From Prinia subflava (lineage: Eukaryota > Chordata > Aves > Passeriformes > Cisticolidae), in NCBI RefSeq assembly GCF_021018805.1, contig NC_086247.1, forward strand, positions 94,877,338-94,941,337: a DNA stretch of 64,000 nucleotides, given 5' to 3'. This document shows positions 1-13,143 of the stretch, piece after piece; position 1 is the stretch's first letter; each line of letters starts with the position of its first letter. Below the pieces are notes generated by a model. It searched no databases and had not been told where the DNA came from. It saw only the letters and a list, made by a program, of their open reading frames with translations. Made by a program: the position numbers and the translations under genes.

Positions 1-1476
1 AAATCAGGAAACAAAACCCTAGCCCCTTTGATAAAGAGCTAGCAATATTCTAGAGCTGACACACTGGCCTGCAGCTTCAGAAAAGCTCCAGAAACTAGGT
101 TTCTGCTCTGGGATCACTTTAAATGAACAAACTGTATTTTACCAGATACACAGGGACACCCTTCAAAGATACCTATATCATTTTTGCTCTGTAAGCTTCA
201 TCGGCCTCTCCCAAAACCAAAATGTGTCTGCTTTGTATAGATTTAAAACTCTAGCACGAGTGGTAGAAGCTGAATTTCAGTCTAAGTCCCAATGCTGTTT
301 TGATTGGATGGACTGAAACGATTTTTTAATGTTGTGTTGAATTTCATCCACAAACTGGATCTTTCTGATGCTGACAGAGTAGGGAGGAAACGTAACATCT
401 GGCAAGTATGTGAGGGGTGAGCTCTGGCAGAGGGAACGGGGAGGAAGGCCTGACCATTCCTAGCCCCATTCATGCTGGAGGGCAAGGCAAAAAGTGTGAG
501 GAGTCATGGTTTCATCCTGCAGTTGAAGTTTTTGAGAGCTTTTCAATTGCTACACAGCAGGATAAGGCTCGGTTTGAACTGGTCTGTGCAAAGGTGCCAA
601 GCTCAAGGAGCCACTAAATGTGAAGCTGATTGGATTTGTGTCAGGGTACTGCAGCTTTTGGGTGTTGTGTAATGAGCAAAAGCATGGCACATGCCTGCTG
701 AAAGAAGTGGAAAACAGGAGAAAAAACAAATGCTAGTGTTATTTCCACTGCAGAATGTGGAATAAGCTGGTGCCAAAAACTTCATACATTTCTTAGTGCG
801 TGTGACACCAGAAGGAACTGTATAATTTGGATAAAATTTCACATTGTCCCTTGAAGGCAGCACTCTTTTCATGTCCCTGTAGCGGGAGTTAAAATTTGTG
901 CCACAAGAATACCAGATTCAGTTTAAATGCATCCATGTGTGCTTGGGCACTCAGGTTCTTTTGGAAATACCCTCTCTAAAGTGTGAGCTGCTTCAGGATC
1001 ACAAGGGCCATGGCTGTTGCTGCTGCTGCTGCTGCTACAAGGCAGTTTGCAGAATTTGACAAGAGGCTGTGTACTGACTGAAACAAACTTTGGATACACG
1101 TGATTACCTTGTCATGTGTGCCTTGTAAATACACAGCATACATGCTAGACACAGTGTGAGAGAAAATTATTAAAAATAGATGAATTTCCATTAAAATACT
1201 CTTTCTGATATAGTACATATCAAGCTGAATTTTAAAACACTTGTTTTTTGTGAGTCTTTTGAATCTGTACTGCTGTTTAACACAATTGTTTACAGTCAAA
1301 GCACTTGGAAATGAACCATGTTTCCTGTAAACCTTGTGACCTTTTTTTGTTTCTGTATCAAACTCATCTTATGAGGGTAAGCATTAAGTTACCTACTAAC
1401 GCAATATTTACTTTTTTGTGTGTTTGTGGCTGCCTTTTTTTTTTTTTTTTTTTTAATCTTCTTTATAACTCTTCAG
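1..1476 (+). other. NFATC1: NFATC1 intron (partial, 3' end)
   Basis: This is the downstream end of the intron before the first visible NFATC1 exon. It closes with a long pyrimidine tract, including 20 consecutive T at 1435-1454, and a CAG acceptor at 1474-1476. A short TGC (CTG) trinucleotide run lies at 1018-1036. The open frames here are short and resemble no protein I know. Its 5' border is outside the window. Confidence 0.85.
1018..1036. repeat. (TGC)6 trinucleotide microsatellite
   Basis: Six perfect TGC units plus one T. It is intronic and short, so it is likely polymorphic at most modestly. No coding role is seen. Confidence 0.9.
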
Positions 1477-1617
1477 CTCAGAGATCTGCCCAAGAACTGC
1501 CTCTGGTGGAGAAGCAAAGTACTGACAGTTTTCCTGTTACTGGAGGGAAAAAAATGGTACTGACTGGTCATAACTTTCTACAAGATTCCAAAGTCATCTT
1601 CGTGGAGAAAGCACCTG
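1477..1617 (+). CDS. NFATC1: NFATC1 exon: start of the C-terminal Rel-homology (IPT/TIG) half
   Basis: NFATc1 is a calcineurin-activated transcription factor that binds GGAAA sites, often with AP-1, in the nucleus of lymphocytes, osteoclast precursors and endocardial cells. This 141-base exon completes a split serine codon with its first two bases, then reads [20 protein letters not shown] and continues through [12 protein letters not shown] to VFEKAP-like residues (VIFVEKAP). That is the junction into the second Ig-like domain of the Rel-homology region. [11 protein letters not shown] and the GGKKMVL block match NFATc1 better than NFATc2, c3 or c4, as recalled. The acceptor is a T-rich tract plus CAG; the donor is CCTG/gtatgt. 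The exon ends in phase 1, giving the first base of an Asp codon finished by the exon at 17025. The open frame runs upstream into intron to an ATG at 1305, which is not a real start. Confidence 0.96.
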
Positions 1618-4600
1618 GTATGTCTTTTCAGTCTAGACTCCAGTCTGCCTTCCCCCCCACCCCGTCTGTGTCAAATGATGAAAGCGCAAATATGGTAATG
1701 ACATTTTCTTCTGCATGTGTATGTTTTCCATGTCACTGGGCAAAGCTGTGGAAGGGCTCTGAGCTATGCCTGATGCTGAGGTTTCACACCATGGCAACTG
1801 TAGTTACAGGTAGACAATAGAGACACTGGAAGTCAGCCTATGGTGTTTGTCTATTCTAGCAAACCACGAGTACAGTTGGCAGGACCTATGAGAGGGGTTC
1901 GAAATCTCTGGTGCCATGTCCCCATAAAGCCTGCAGTACCGTGCTTCTTCTTAAACATTTCTGTAATTTGTGTGCACCCGTGTGTCCTGTGGCATTTACA
2001 AAGTGCTGGCTGAGGAGGACCTGGAGCACGCACATTCATTTGAAGGACAGGTTTACCTCGAGGACTGAGGGAAGGACTGTACACAACTTCCCCTCGCCCA
2101 GCACTGCTCCTGCTGTGCTGTGGTGGTGGGACTGGTTCTCCTGGAGAAGAGTCTCAGGCCAGGCTGAACCAGGGAAAATGGCATGGAGTTGGGAACGGGG
2201 GCTGGGGCAGGATGTGCCTGCAGGAGCGGTGGATCACAGGGTGATCGTGCGTGATGGATGTGAATGCCCCCTGCGGGAATAAGCGGTGGGGGTGGAGCTG
2301 GGGGTCAAAGTCAGGCTCTGAAACGAGACTGCTAAGCATAGTTTTGAGTCTTGTTTTGGAAAGGGTTTCCCTGGCGCTGGCACAAGCTATGAATTCCTCA
2401 GCTGCTGACTGAACCCCCCACCTCGAACTTGAAACAATCTTGGGCACTCCTCCGGGCGCCTGGACCAGCTTGGACGCTGTGCCTGTTTAACCCTTTATGT
2501 CCACGAGGTTCCCACACTGCTCTCCTGCCCACGGCCCCTACCAGCACCACAGGAACTTGGGCCATGGGGCAGGATGGTAAGGAGAGCAGGGGAGGCTCTG
2601 GAGCCAAAGACACCCAAGTCTTTGGGCTCAGCAAGCTCAGGACAAAAGCAGAAGACTCCCCTGAAATTCCCCAACAGAATCCTGGGTTGATGAGGTTTAA
2701 GTTGCCAAAAGTGCCTGGGCAGAGGTAACACCTTGGCTTCTTGGGGAGACCCAACTGGGACATTTGTGTGAACCCCAAGCACTGCAGCACACAAAATGGG
2801 GATGTGGCTGTGACATCAGCAGAAACATCCTTTTTGTTTCTTAAGACAGTTTAAAAAGATAGGAAAAAGGTGGTATTGCAATTGAAAAAAACGGAATTCT
2901 GTTCTCTGTGTTCCTCCCAGGGGGGAAGAAGGTTAATGTCTACTTTATTTATATTTAAACTCCCTTTGCTGCACAGAACTGGGTTAGTGTGACATGTCAG
3001 GAGTTCTCAATCTGTCTCATTACAAGAAGGAAACCACATTAAAGGGTGCCTTCCTTATTTCCACTTCCTCTTTGAGTTGTAAAATTTTTAAGTATTGCAT
3101 TCTGAAGGATTGTGATTGTGATGCTGTTTGCCCACAGCAGATACCACAGTGTGGATCTGAACACTGTCTCTCTACTCCTATGTTCCTATACTACATTAGG
3201 TACACTAAAAGCAGGATATTCACTATGTAGCTTTTAATTACAGAATTTAAGGTCCTGCCTTTTTTTAGTAGTCTCACTGCAGGTTTGTTGCAGTTGCAGG
3301 GCAGTATAGCCTGCAGGGGCTGAGCCCTTAGAGTCAGTGTAGCCTCTCTAGGAGCTGCAATAATTGTGTCAGTAGAAATGACACACAGAAAGCAAAGCTG
3401 CTGGCTAATCTGGGCTGAGCAGTTTTTAAGGCTTTCATGGTTTGTGTGCTATGCTGTCTCACACAGCTTGATGCATCAGAGGCAAACAAGAGCAATGCAT
3501 CATTACCTCGAGTGGCATTGCCTAAGCAGTGGCACACTGCTCTGGCTGGATTTTTGAACAGTCACTGTATTTAATGTGAAATGAACAAGCATTAGCAGCC
3601 TTTACTTTTGTGAATCAGCACGGGGTATTTCTTTCCCTTTCAGTTCTTGAACGTCAGTGAAAGTAGGTCAAGAGAAGGAACACCAGCATAGTTTCTCCTT
3701 TCTCTTAGAGGGCTGGTTATGAACGTCTGTGATTAGCTGGAGACATTCATTAGTTTTGCTGCTGTTACCACTTTTGTTTTTGAATTTGGAATGTTAATCA
3801 CGTTCCTAGTAGGTAGCAGCCAAACACAGCTATTACAGAGTAATAGGTTAAAGTAATAGATCATTGTGCTCATAAAGAGAACGTATCTTTTGTATAAAGT
3901 TTAAGTATTGTACTGCTACGTCAATGCATGTCTTCAGTCCTTACTCAGGCAGAGTCCCCAGGCTGGGAGGCAGTCTCCTGGAACTTGTCTAATTCCTCCT
4001 AGTCTGCATACTTAATTGGATAACGAAAGGAGTTTAGGAACACTTTTTGTTTGCCTTTTTTCCCCCAGCTTTCCTTAAGTCTGCTGAGTGCATTGTGGTC
4101 TGCTGAATGTTTTTCCAAGCATGAGTCCCAAGCTTTCAGTCTTCAGAGCTAGCCCTCAGCTGTTGTAGTCTCTGGAGGAATGGCATTATCCTGGCCTCCT
4201 TTGGTGGGGGAGTCAGTCTGAGTAGTGACTCATACAAGAGGGAATCCCTGAAGAATGATCAAATCAATCTTTCAGCCAGGCGGCAGTGGCTTCCTGCTTT
4301 CAGCTTAACCCCTTACTAGCTGCTGTTCAGCCAGGAAGCATATGAAACAGAGCAAAACAAACTTTGCAGCCCTGTGACTCTGTGTCTCACACAGAGAAAA
4401 TGAGGTATCCAGGGGTTGAAAACACAGCATGCTTGAAAGGACCGCGGGAGAAGCACTGGGAGGACCTTCTCTGGTCAGGCAGAAGGCACTCCTTTGGATT
4501 AATAATGAGTGTTCAGAAGTGGACTGAAATTTGCTCAAGATTCTTCAGTACCGTGAAAAAGTTCTTATGTGTTGATGTGAGGCCTTATTTTATCAGATTT

Positions 4601-7600
4601 TGGGCAATATTCTGTTGCTTGCACATCAGATCATATTTTCCCATGATGAGCAGTGGTATAAAATGGCTGCCAAAGAAAACTAACAATAGTGAAAATGTGA
4701 ATGTTAAATGTACTTTGAGAGGTTCACTGTTTTATATTCAGAATTTCTGTAGACTGGGAGTCCCAGAATGACCTTAATGCTTAAAAATTACACTGATAAT
4801 TCTCCTTATCTAATTTCTGATCTCCTTTCACTTTCTGTCTCTCTTTGTAGTCATGCATTTCTCTTCCTGTGGTTCAAAAGTGTCATTGTTGTGTGCCACG
4901 TGGTTGTTAGTGCCACGCTGAGGATGGCCAACACCTGTGCGTCACTAGAAGAATTAGTACTTTGTAAAATATTGAAAAGTTTGTAACTCCTTACTGGCAA
5001 GGCCCCTTGATGTCTGTAGGCTGGGGTTTGCTGTGGCAGCAAGGTGTGCATTTTAGTTACAGAAATAAGTGAATTGAAGTTGGTGTTTGTTAGCTATGGC
5101 AGGAAGTATTTGGCTAGGAGTAAAAATGCTTCCTGTTAACATGTGCATCTGCATGGATCATGATCGGGAATTATAACAAAAGACTGATTTAGTTACTTAA
5201 AATTTAAAAACTTTTTATTTCATTTGTAGTTTATAAATGTCCCAGACAACAGAAGTCTTGAGGGAAGTTCAGAAAAAGAGATGCTTGAAGAGTATGTTTT
5301 AGGGATTGCCTATCTGTCTGCCACCTTTTTTTGATAACACTTTCTGCAAACACTCTTTTCAAAGCTAATTTTTTAAAGGCAATGTCAGTTACTGACCACA
5401 AAGCAGCACAAAAGCCTAACTAACCAAAACGACCAGACTGCTGGCTCTTAGTATCTCAGATTATGATCAGTGATCTATAAAACTGATCACCGTGCTGAAA
5501 AAATCCTGGTTTTCATCCCTTAGTTCACAAAATGTATCCTGTAACTGATGAATGAAAGCTCAGTGATGAGACACAAAAAGGAACAATGCACAGGAAAACC
5601 ATGGGTACGTTATGGTAAATTATGGATTATAGTTCCTGGCATGCTGTAGGATATTATGGGATAGAAAGAGTATTTTGGAGGTTAGAAAAAGTCTCATGTT
5701 GAGAGGTGAAAGAGTTAATCTACCATGAAAATCCCTCCTTGCTCAAAAATTGCTCCTTGCTCCTATAGCTTATAACACTGGAACTAGTTCAAGTATTTCC
5801 AGACTTCATGGATTTGGCCAAGTCTAGACATACCTAAAAGATCAGGTTAAACTAACGAAATCTTTATGATCAATTTGTGACCTATGGGCAGAAATGGTCG
5901 TTGGATGTACTATTATTAATTGTCACAGGACTGAGTTGCCACTAATTAAGTCAGAGCTCCAAACCCATTTCTTTGCTTTTGTGCTTAGTGATGAGAGCTC
6001 TTGGCAAGGGTTTTAAAGAGCAAAAAGGCAGAAATGTAGCACCTAAGTTCACTACGAGATTCGTTTCTCAAATAACACTGACTTTGGTACTTTGATTTTG
6101 GGCTGTTAATGGTAATTTTGTCCTGGTCAAAGGCTGTGTCTAATCTTCCCTGTAACAAATGCCCCTCCCTGAAGATGTATCACTTTGATGGACATTTGTA
6201 GTGTTCACAGTATCGCTGAGTAACTCCAGACTTACAGACTTCAATGGTTTTGAAAAACTTGTTAATTACTCAGACTTCAACAGTAATCCTGGCACCTACA
6301 CACTTCAGTTACCTAATTGCATAATATCTTTAGCTATTGTGCCCAAAGCGTTTGACACTCAAAGTTCCTGAAAGACAGAGAAATAAACCGCATTTAAGCA
6401 ACATTTCCTCCAGGGATTTTTCTTTTTGAATATTTTCAAACAATTAGGAAACTGTTCATATTTAGTTATTGCTTCAAATTCTTCATTCTGCTCTTGTTTT
6501 TATTTTGTTAAATGGATTTTTTTGTCAAAACTGTTCTTCCTCCCTGATGAACAGGTTTTGCTCTTAGAAAATGGTGTTGATGTATAATAGTTATAACTTG
6601 AGCAGATGAAAGATAACATGCTGAAATCATCAATTTTTTTTTTTTTTAAAATATATGCCAAAGAAAATCATAGCTTTCTGTATTTCAGATAGGAAAACTT
6701 AACAGTTTGCTTCCTGTTAGATGTGTGGTCAAGCTCATTCAGCTAAATTTTTGCACAAGGGAAATGTGATACAGAAAAGAAGGAAGCTGGATGTATGTAG
6801 CTGTCTACTGTACCATTTCACAGGTTTTTTTGTTCCTCTCAAATTTCCCTGGCTCTGGCAAAGATTATAATCAATCAGTTGCTGCCTTAAGGTACAACTG
6901 TCAGTCTTATAAATTCAGTCCTATAAATTCAGTTGTTTCCCACATGTTGGTGAGCAGAATTTGCCTTGTAATATGGCAGGTAACTCAAACACAGTCCTTT
7001 AGCTTCAGCAAAACTTACAGAAAGTTCTGGAAAGTGGTATGTTGGCAAAACATTTGGGTGGCATGTGAATGGAACTGATGTGAGGAAGCATGTGGGCTTT
7101 TTGGTTTGACACTGTGAAGCTTAGGGTTTGGAGTCTGTTTTGACGTGATGTGATGGGATGGTGAGATGGGTGACCTGAGTCTTGGCAGAGCTCCACGTGG
7201 TAAAAGATCTCACATTCTCAGAGATCTTTCCATTGCTCTTTCCATTGCCAATAACAGTTTGGGGGGCGACTGGCCAAAAAGGGGTCATGTTTCACACCAG
7301 TAATCACACTGTAGCTCACATAATAAATACGCAAGTGGCAAAACTCTCCTTCCCCCTCTAGTCAGATAGACAGATACTACTTAATTTTGTCTTTATCTGT
7401 CTGTTTATCCAAGTTCGGGAGACATGTTCCAGTTGGCAGTGAGCAATTGCATGCTGACTCATGTGCAGTGAGGTTAAAAATTTGGGAAACTAGATAAACT
7501 GGAAACTTCAAAGACATACAAGTTGGGAGCATAGAGTTCATGTGAAGGTCACTTGAAGCTAGATCCTAGAGATGTATTGATAGCTGAAGGGGTTTCTGGC

Positions 7601-8208
7601 CATTGCCCAGAAATAGATATCCTTGGGCAAATTGTGTCATCAGGTGCTGGAGTCATTTGATGGTGGAACCCTTTCACGTGCATGGAGGAGTAGTGATGTA
7701 GCTTGTAGGAAATGACAGCACATTTCAGTTTTTCCTGGTTGTTTAGTCTAGGGAATGGTGAAGACAGAGTGGGACAGCAGCCATACATGAGATGGTGTCA
7801 GCAGCAGCAAGTCTCATCCAGGGTGTTGCTCTCACAGTGAAGAATGAAATCAGTCAATCACAGATACTTACTGTGGACAGCAAAGAAACAAGGAATAACC
7901 ACATGGTCTCAAAAGTCACTTGTCTGAGTAATCCTGTAAATTTTTTGTTATTATAGAAAATGTGGCTGAATGCTTCAAGTTAATTCTTTTATATCTTCCA
8001 GACTTAATGGCTTCAAGCAGCTGCATCTGTGCAATCAAAGCTTTGTCTCTGAACTTTTACAACTAGCACAAGATTTCAAATAGTTTTTACTGTTACTGTT
8101 CCAGTAGGACTGTCTGTCCAAATACACAGGAATTCACAGCCCTTACAAGAAATCTGAGAGTCTAATGAAGCGATCAGTGCCTAAAGACAGGGGAGGAAAG
8201 AGGTATAG

Positions 8209-9168
8209 TGGGTTAACCTTGGCTGGCTGCCAGGTGCCCACCAAGTGGTTCTCTCTCTCTCCCTCCCCAACCAGGACAGGAGGAGGGAATAAGATGAAAA
8301 AGCTCATGGGTCAAGCTGAAGACAGGGAGATTGCATATCAGTTACTCTCACAGGCAAAAAGGGCTCCACTTGGGGGAAATTATTTATTGTCAATTAAAAA
8401 TAGAGTAGGATAGTGAAAAACAAAGGTAAAATTCAAAACTACCTCTACCCCTGCCTCTCTTCTATAGCTCAATTTCACTCCTTCATTCTGACTTCTATTT
8501 CCCCTCCCTGAGTGGCACAGAGTGTCATAGAGGCTTGGATCAGTCCATAACAGCTCCTCTTTACCATTCCTTCCCTCCGGTACTGTTCCCTTGCTCCAGT
8601 GTGGGGTCCTCCCATGGGAGACAGTTCTTCATGTACTGCTTCATCATGAGTCTTCTCCACAAGGTTCAGTCCTTCAGGAGCAGCCTGCTTCAGCATGAGT
8701 CCCCTGCAGCCATCGTTTCTATGAGAAATCCTGCTTCTGCCTGGGCTCCCCTTCACAGGCTGCAGCTCCTGCCATGAACATGGGCTCTGACAGGCTGCAT
8801 ATGGATCTCCACTCCAGTGTGCTTGTCTCCATGTCTCCTGTAGGAGCACAGCTGCCTCACCATGGTCTTCACCACAAGCTGCAGGGGAATCTCTCTTCTG
8901 GCTGCTGGAGCAGCTCTTTCACTGTTGTGGGGGTCTGCAGGGGTGTTCCTCTCACTCTCACTCATCTCATACAGCTGCCACAGTGTTTTCCCCCTTCTTA
9001 AGTATGTTGGTGGAGAGGTTTCATCAGCTTTGCTGATGGGCTCAGGTTTGGCCGGCTCAGAGTCCATCTTAGAGCCGTCAGGAACTGGTTCTGTCAGACG
9101 TGGAGACAACTTCTGGAATCTTCTCCACCCCTGCAGCCCAACCAGACCTTGCTACATAAACCAATACA
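8209..9168 (-). mobile_element. Solo-type LTR of an avian endogenous retrovirus (decayed)
   Basis: About 960 bases running TG...CA, which I recognise as a common bird LTR. The sense strand is the minus strand. It starts near 9168 with TGTATTGGTTTATGTAGC, has a TATA-like segment (rc of cttaagtatgtt near 8997-9008), then the family's characteristic tandem blocks built on a 'gctccag...tgggtcc' theme (about 8590-8900), and ends near 8209 with CCAGCCAAGGTTAACCCA. There is no retroviral coding sequence beside it, so it looks like a solo LTR left by recombination. It differs at many positions from the family pattern I remember, which suggests age. No convincing target-site duplication was found. Family name and exact ends are not assigned. 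Confidence 0.75.
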
Positions 9169-11463
9169 AGGGGATGCCTTCAAAATACTTAGTTTTTGGA
9201 GGGAATGCCTACCTCTTGGAAAATTACAACTTCTTGTCTCCTGTTGCTTTCCTGACATCATTAAGAATTGGTTCATGTCTCAGATGGATATCACAGGAAA
9301 TATGGGGAGAGTGAGGGAAGAGGAGCATGTTTCTTTTAGGTCTGTTAAGGAAGTAAGATTACACCTTCAGTGTGGAAGAAAATACAATGATATTAAAGAG
9401 GGGAATAAAGAGAGAAATTTCCAAAGTGTGCCTTTTTGCTGGGAAGCTGACATCAAGGCAGAAAATCAAAGGATAGTAGAGGGGACCTCTAAGATTGAGC
9501 CTGACCTTCTTGGACAAGAGAAACAAGAAAAGGGACATGAGGGGACAATGAGATGGAAAAAATAAAAATGCTGTTCAAAAGTATCTGCCAAAAAGTCACA
9601 AGGAGTTGCCATAATGGGAAGTTTCTGGAAGTTGAGAAGTTGCAGTCATACAGTTGAAGAGTTTGTGTCTCAAAAAATAATGAAGCAGGAAAATTTAGAA
9701 GCATTTGGATCAAATTTACATCTTAAGATGAGAAATAATGAGAAGTAATTATAGTACAGGTGGTGGTGTCGGCATCCAGCACAGAAGTAGAGGAAAAGAA
9801 TGGTTCATGGAAGAAAAATTTGGAACTTGATTTAAACTGGCAGTGAGGTTTGTTACTCCAATAAGTCTGAGAAAATATGAGACAGATTAGACTGAAGAAG
9901 ATGGACCAGGAATATTTTACTCAGTTTCAGCTGCAGAGTCACAGGTTCAGCCTACTAGAGTTTCCCAGAGGAAAGTAAAATTGTGAAGACCAGGAGATGA
10001 CGTGAATGTAATCAAAACCAGAGTGAAGTGCTGTCATGACTGCTGGTGGGTGGCTGTGCTGGGTGTGCTTTGTTTGACCTGCCTACTCCAGAGAGATTTC
10101 TCAGGGATGTCAAGCTGCAGTTTTACTTGGAAGTTGCGTGTCTTAGACCTGGAATTACTTGAAGTTATTAAATAAAATCCTCAGACCAACGATAATTTGA
10201 ATAGGGGGAGGTGCCAGAGAGCACAGATTGCACAACCAGCTTCCATTCTGCTGAAAATACAATCTGGCAAATCTTTCCAATGGTTTTGGTTCAAAACAAA
10301 CCTCAATCTGTCAGTTGTCAGCACTGTGCCTCCTTTTAATTACCTAGACTAAAATTACAGTTCATTTGCAAACACTGGAACTCACAATAATTACGTCTAT
10401 TAGACAAACTGTGGTAAAAGGCAGCTAAAAAGGCCTCACCATTCAGGCAAAGTGAGTCCCTCAGCTTTTGGCTTGCCCAGCTGAGCAACCAGAGAGGAAG
10501 CGCGTGCCTGGCACTGATTCCAAAATACTGTAAGATCCATTTTGTGCTGGATTTTTTACACCTGCTCGCTGCATGACAATCTTATTGTTAATTCAAGGTA
10601 AAGAAGAGAGAAAAAGTAACTCAAAAGTATCATATTGATGGCAAACAGACCTAAGTCTACATGGCACTCAGCTCAGTACTACAAAAATGTATAGCTGAAG
10701 GGGTGGACAAAATACATATGCTGAAAACTGTTAATAAGAAGACACCAACAAACACTGCACCTTCGATATAGAAGTAAAAATAGGTCAGTTATGCCTGAGC
10801 CCTGCTGCACATGGACAGAGGCATGCCAGAAGGCATGCCAGGGATGGGGGAGCAAAGCTGTGCAGAAGTGTCTGTAGCAGGACAGTAGGCTGTGAGGAGG
10901 GTAGAAGAACATCTGGGGGACTTCCTGGCATGGAAGAGGGAAGTAACGTAAGTGAAAATCAGACCAGCTATGTGGTGTCATAGCAAAAGTAGTGTAAGAG
11001 CAAAGGGTAGAGATAAGAGTAGCTGAGAGATCCCCTTCTCTTGCTAGTGTCGGGCTGGGTAAACATTGTTGCAGCAAGACAGCTGTAGGACCAGCTGAGA
11101 AAAGTGCCCTGACTGCTTGTGGTATCCCCAAATCCAAAAGACCACTGCCCCTGCAAAATCTGGCACTAGTACACTCATGCCACCCCCTAAGTGCCAGCCG
11201 CTGAGATGGTGCCAGTGGGTCATGCCCAGGACTGCCAGGAGAGTGCTGTCCTCCAAGCAACAGAGCTTCCTTCTCACCTCTTTCATTGCCCGTCCAACTT
11301 ACCCTTCGCCTTGAAGCTGATGGCATCTCTGCAGAGAACTGGATAACTCCTAAGTCCAGATGGTGAGACTTTGCCATAGTCTTCATCCTCTTCTTTGCAC
11401 AGAAATCCATCCATTCCTTCTGAATGTCTTCAGAGATCAGTCGTCTCAGTGTCATGAGAGCAC

Positions 11464-12197
11464 TGTCTTGGGTTATGTAACAAAAAAAAAGGTGTATTCT
11501 ATTTCATCTGTTGAAAGCAGTTGGGGAAATGTTTTTTCTTTGTCTCTTGTAACTCCAGGGGGAGGGAGGCAGATGCCTTCTGATAACAGGCCAGCTGTTA
11601 AGACCAGGTGGGGCAGAGTTTCTTACCTCTTCCACTACTGTCCACCCTTGGGGGGTATCTTCTGTTAATGGGCCATTAAGGCTCACCAATGACATGACAC
11701 ATTACATCATCTCACTGTGAGATGCTCTACCCACTGCGGGGGAGCCAACCATTCCCTACCTAGATAAAAACTGAAACCCAGGAACACCAGGTATCTGGTT
11801 TTCTACTGGATTCTCAGAGGAAAAGTGGACCCATCTTGCCATCACTGGACTGTTTTCTACAGTATCATCTCTACTCCACAGAACCATATTTGTTACTCCA
11901 GGAAGATTTATTTGAACTGCTTCCCACACCCTGACCAACAGGGTGTCAGGTCGTATCTCTGACACTGTCAGGGTTTTCTAGGATTTTTGTTTGCTTGCTT
12001 GTCTGCATTTTTTTGTACTGATACATTTGTATTTTTAATATTCCCAGTGAAGAACTGTTATTCCTATTCCCATATCTTTGCCTGAAAAACCCGTAATTGC
12101 AAAACTATAATAATTTGGAGGGAGGGGGTTTACATTCTCCATTCCAAGGGGAGCTCCAACTTTCCCTGGCAGATATCTGTCTTTCCAAACCAAGACA
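11464..12197 (+). mobile_element. Solo-type avian LTR, ERVL-like family
   Basis: A 734-base element from TGTCTTGGG to CCAAGACA that I recognise as a second, different bird LTR. Visible landmarks are a TATA-like 'tagataaaaac' near 11760, a 'gaccaacagggtgtcaggt' block (11932-11951), a 'gaagaactgttatt' segment near 12050 where the family carries its poly(A) region, and a purine-rich 'ggagggaggggg' block near 12118-12129. The flanks are GAGCAC (11458-11463) and GGGCAC (12198-12203), a possible 6-bp target-site duplication with one change. No gag, pol or env sequence adjoins it. ERVL-like is my best recollection of the family, not a database result. Confidence 0.75.
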
Positions 12198-13143
12198 GGG
12201 CACTCACCAGGGAAGAAGAGTAGCAGTGCAAGTTGAAAGCTGTCAAATTCTTCATTCCTCAGGTATTTAAATATGCATTATGAGGGCCAAATAGGAGGGT
12301 GCTCAGCCTTTGCAGAGCACCTCAAAGTGACACTGCATTGCATCTGTGCCCTGCCTGTTGTGGACATGTTAAAGTAATCTGGGCTGTAACACAGGAATTA
12401 TTGTTCAGGGTAATCTCACAGCACATTAATCAAGTAGTGGGTTCCTTTGGGAGGTTACGGCTTGTTTCACCATTTTACTTGGAATATGTGAATGTAAATA
12501 CAGATTTACAGTGCAGCCAGTGCAGTCAAACTGTATTGAAGTGCAGACTGGAAGAATATAAAATGTACCCTGTGTATAGGCAGTGAAATCCTAGATAATG
12601 TCTATTCTTCTCACATCTCAAGTGAACACAGGTCCACTAAAGAATATAGACTGTTTTAACCTCCTGTGGTAAAGTGGGATAACTTAAATATATCTGAACA
12701 TTCCCATTATGCCCATTTCACAGAGGCAAGATTTAAGTGGTTGGCAGATGTTATACCCTCCTGGTTTCCAAGCTTGGGTTTTTTTGCATTTGTATATTCT
12801 TCCTCCTTTCTGCAATCCATCATTTTGGAAAATTATGCTGGGGGTTTGATTGTTTTGAGCTTGCAAACCCCTGACACTATGCTTGCAGTGCCCTGAGATA
12901 CAAAGGTAAATCCAACCCTAGAAACTCCAGGAGATCTCTCTGGATGGGCAGTGATGGGGGGAAGATGCTACAAAAATGTCTTTGGAAAGTTTTTACAGCT
13001 CTTTGTGTTGCTCTTCCATGAGGAAAATTTGTATGTCATGGTCTGCAAGGCTCTGTGGGAGAATAACTGAAGCTGCTAGATTTACACAACTATTTTTTAG
13101 CTCTGCTTCTGTGTTAAAACAGACCTTTACAGTGCCTTTTTAT

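Noticed and set aside
1305..1476. Upstream part of the open frame beginning with ATG at 1305, joined to the exon at 1477
   Set aside because: It is intronic read-in: it contains a poly-T-encoded Phe run and a splice acceptor, and does not resemble NFAT protein.
8475..9314. Open frames on both strands within and across the minus-strand LTR
   Set aside because: They overlap the LTR repeat blocks and show no retroviral or cellular domain; the LTR itself is noncoding.
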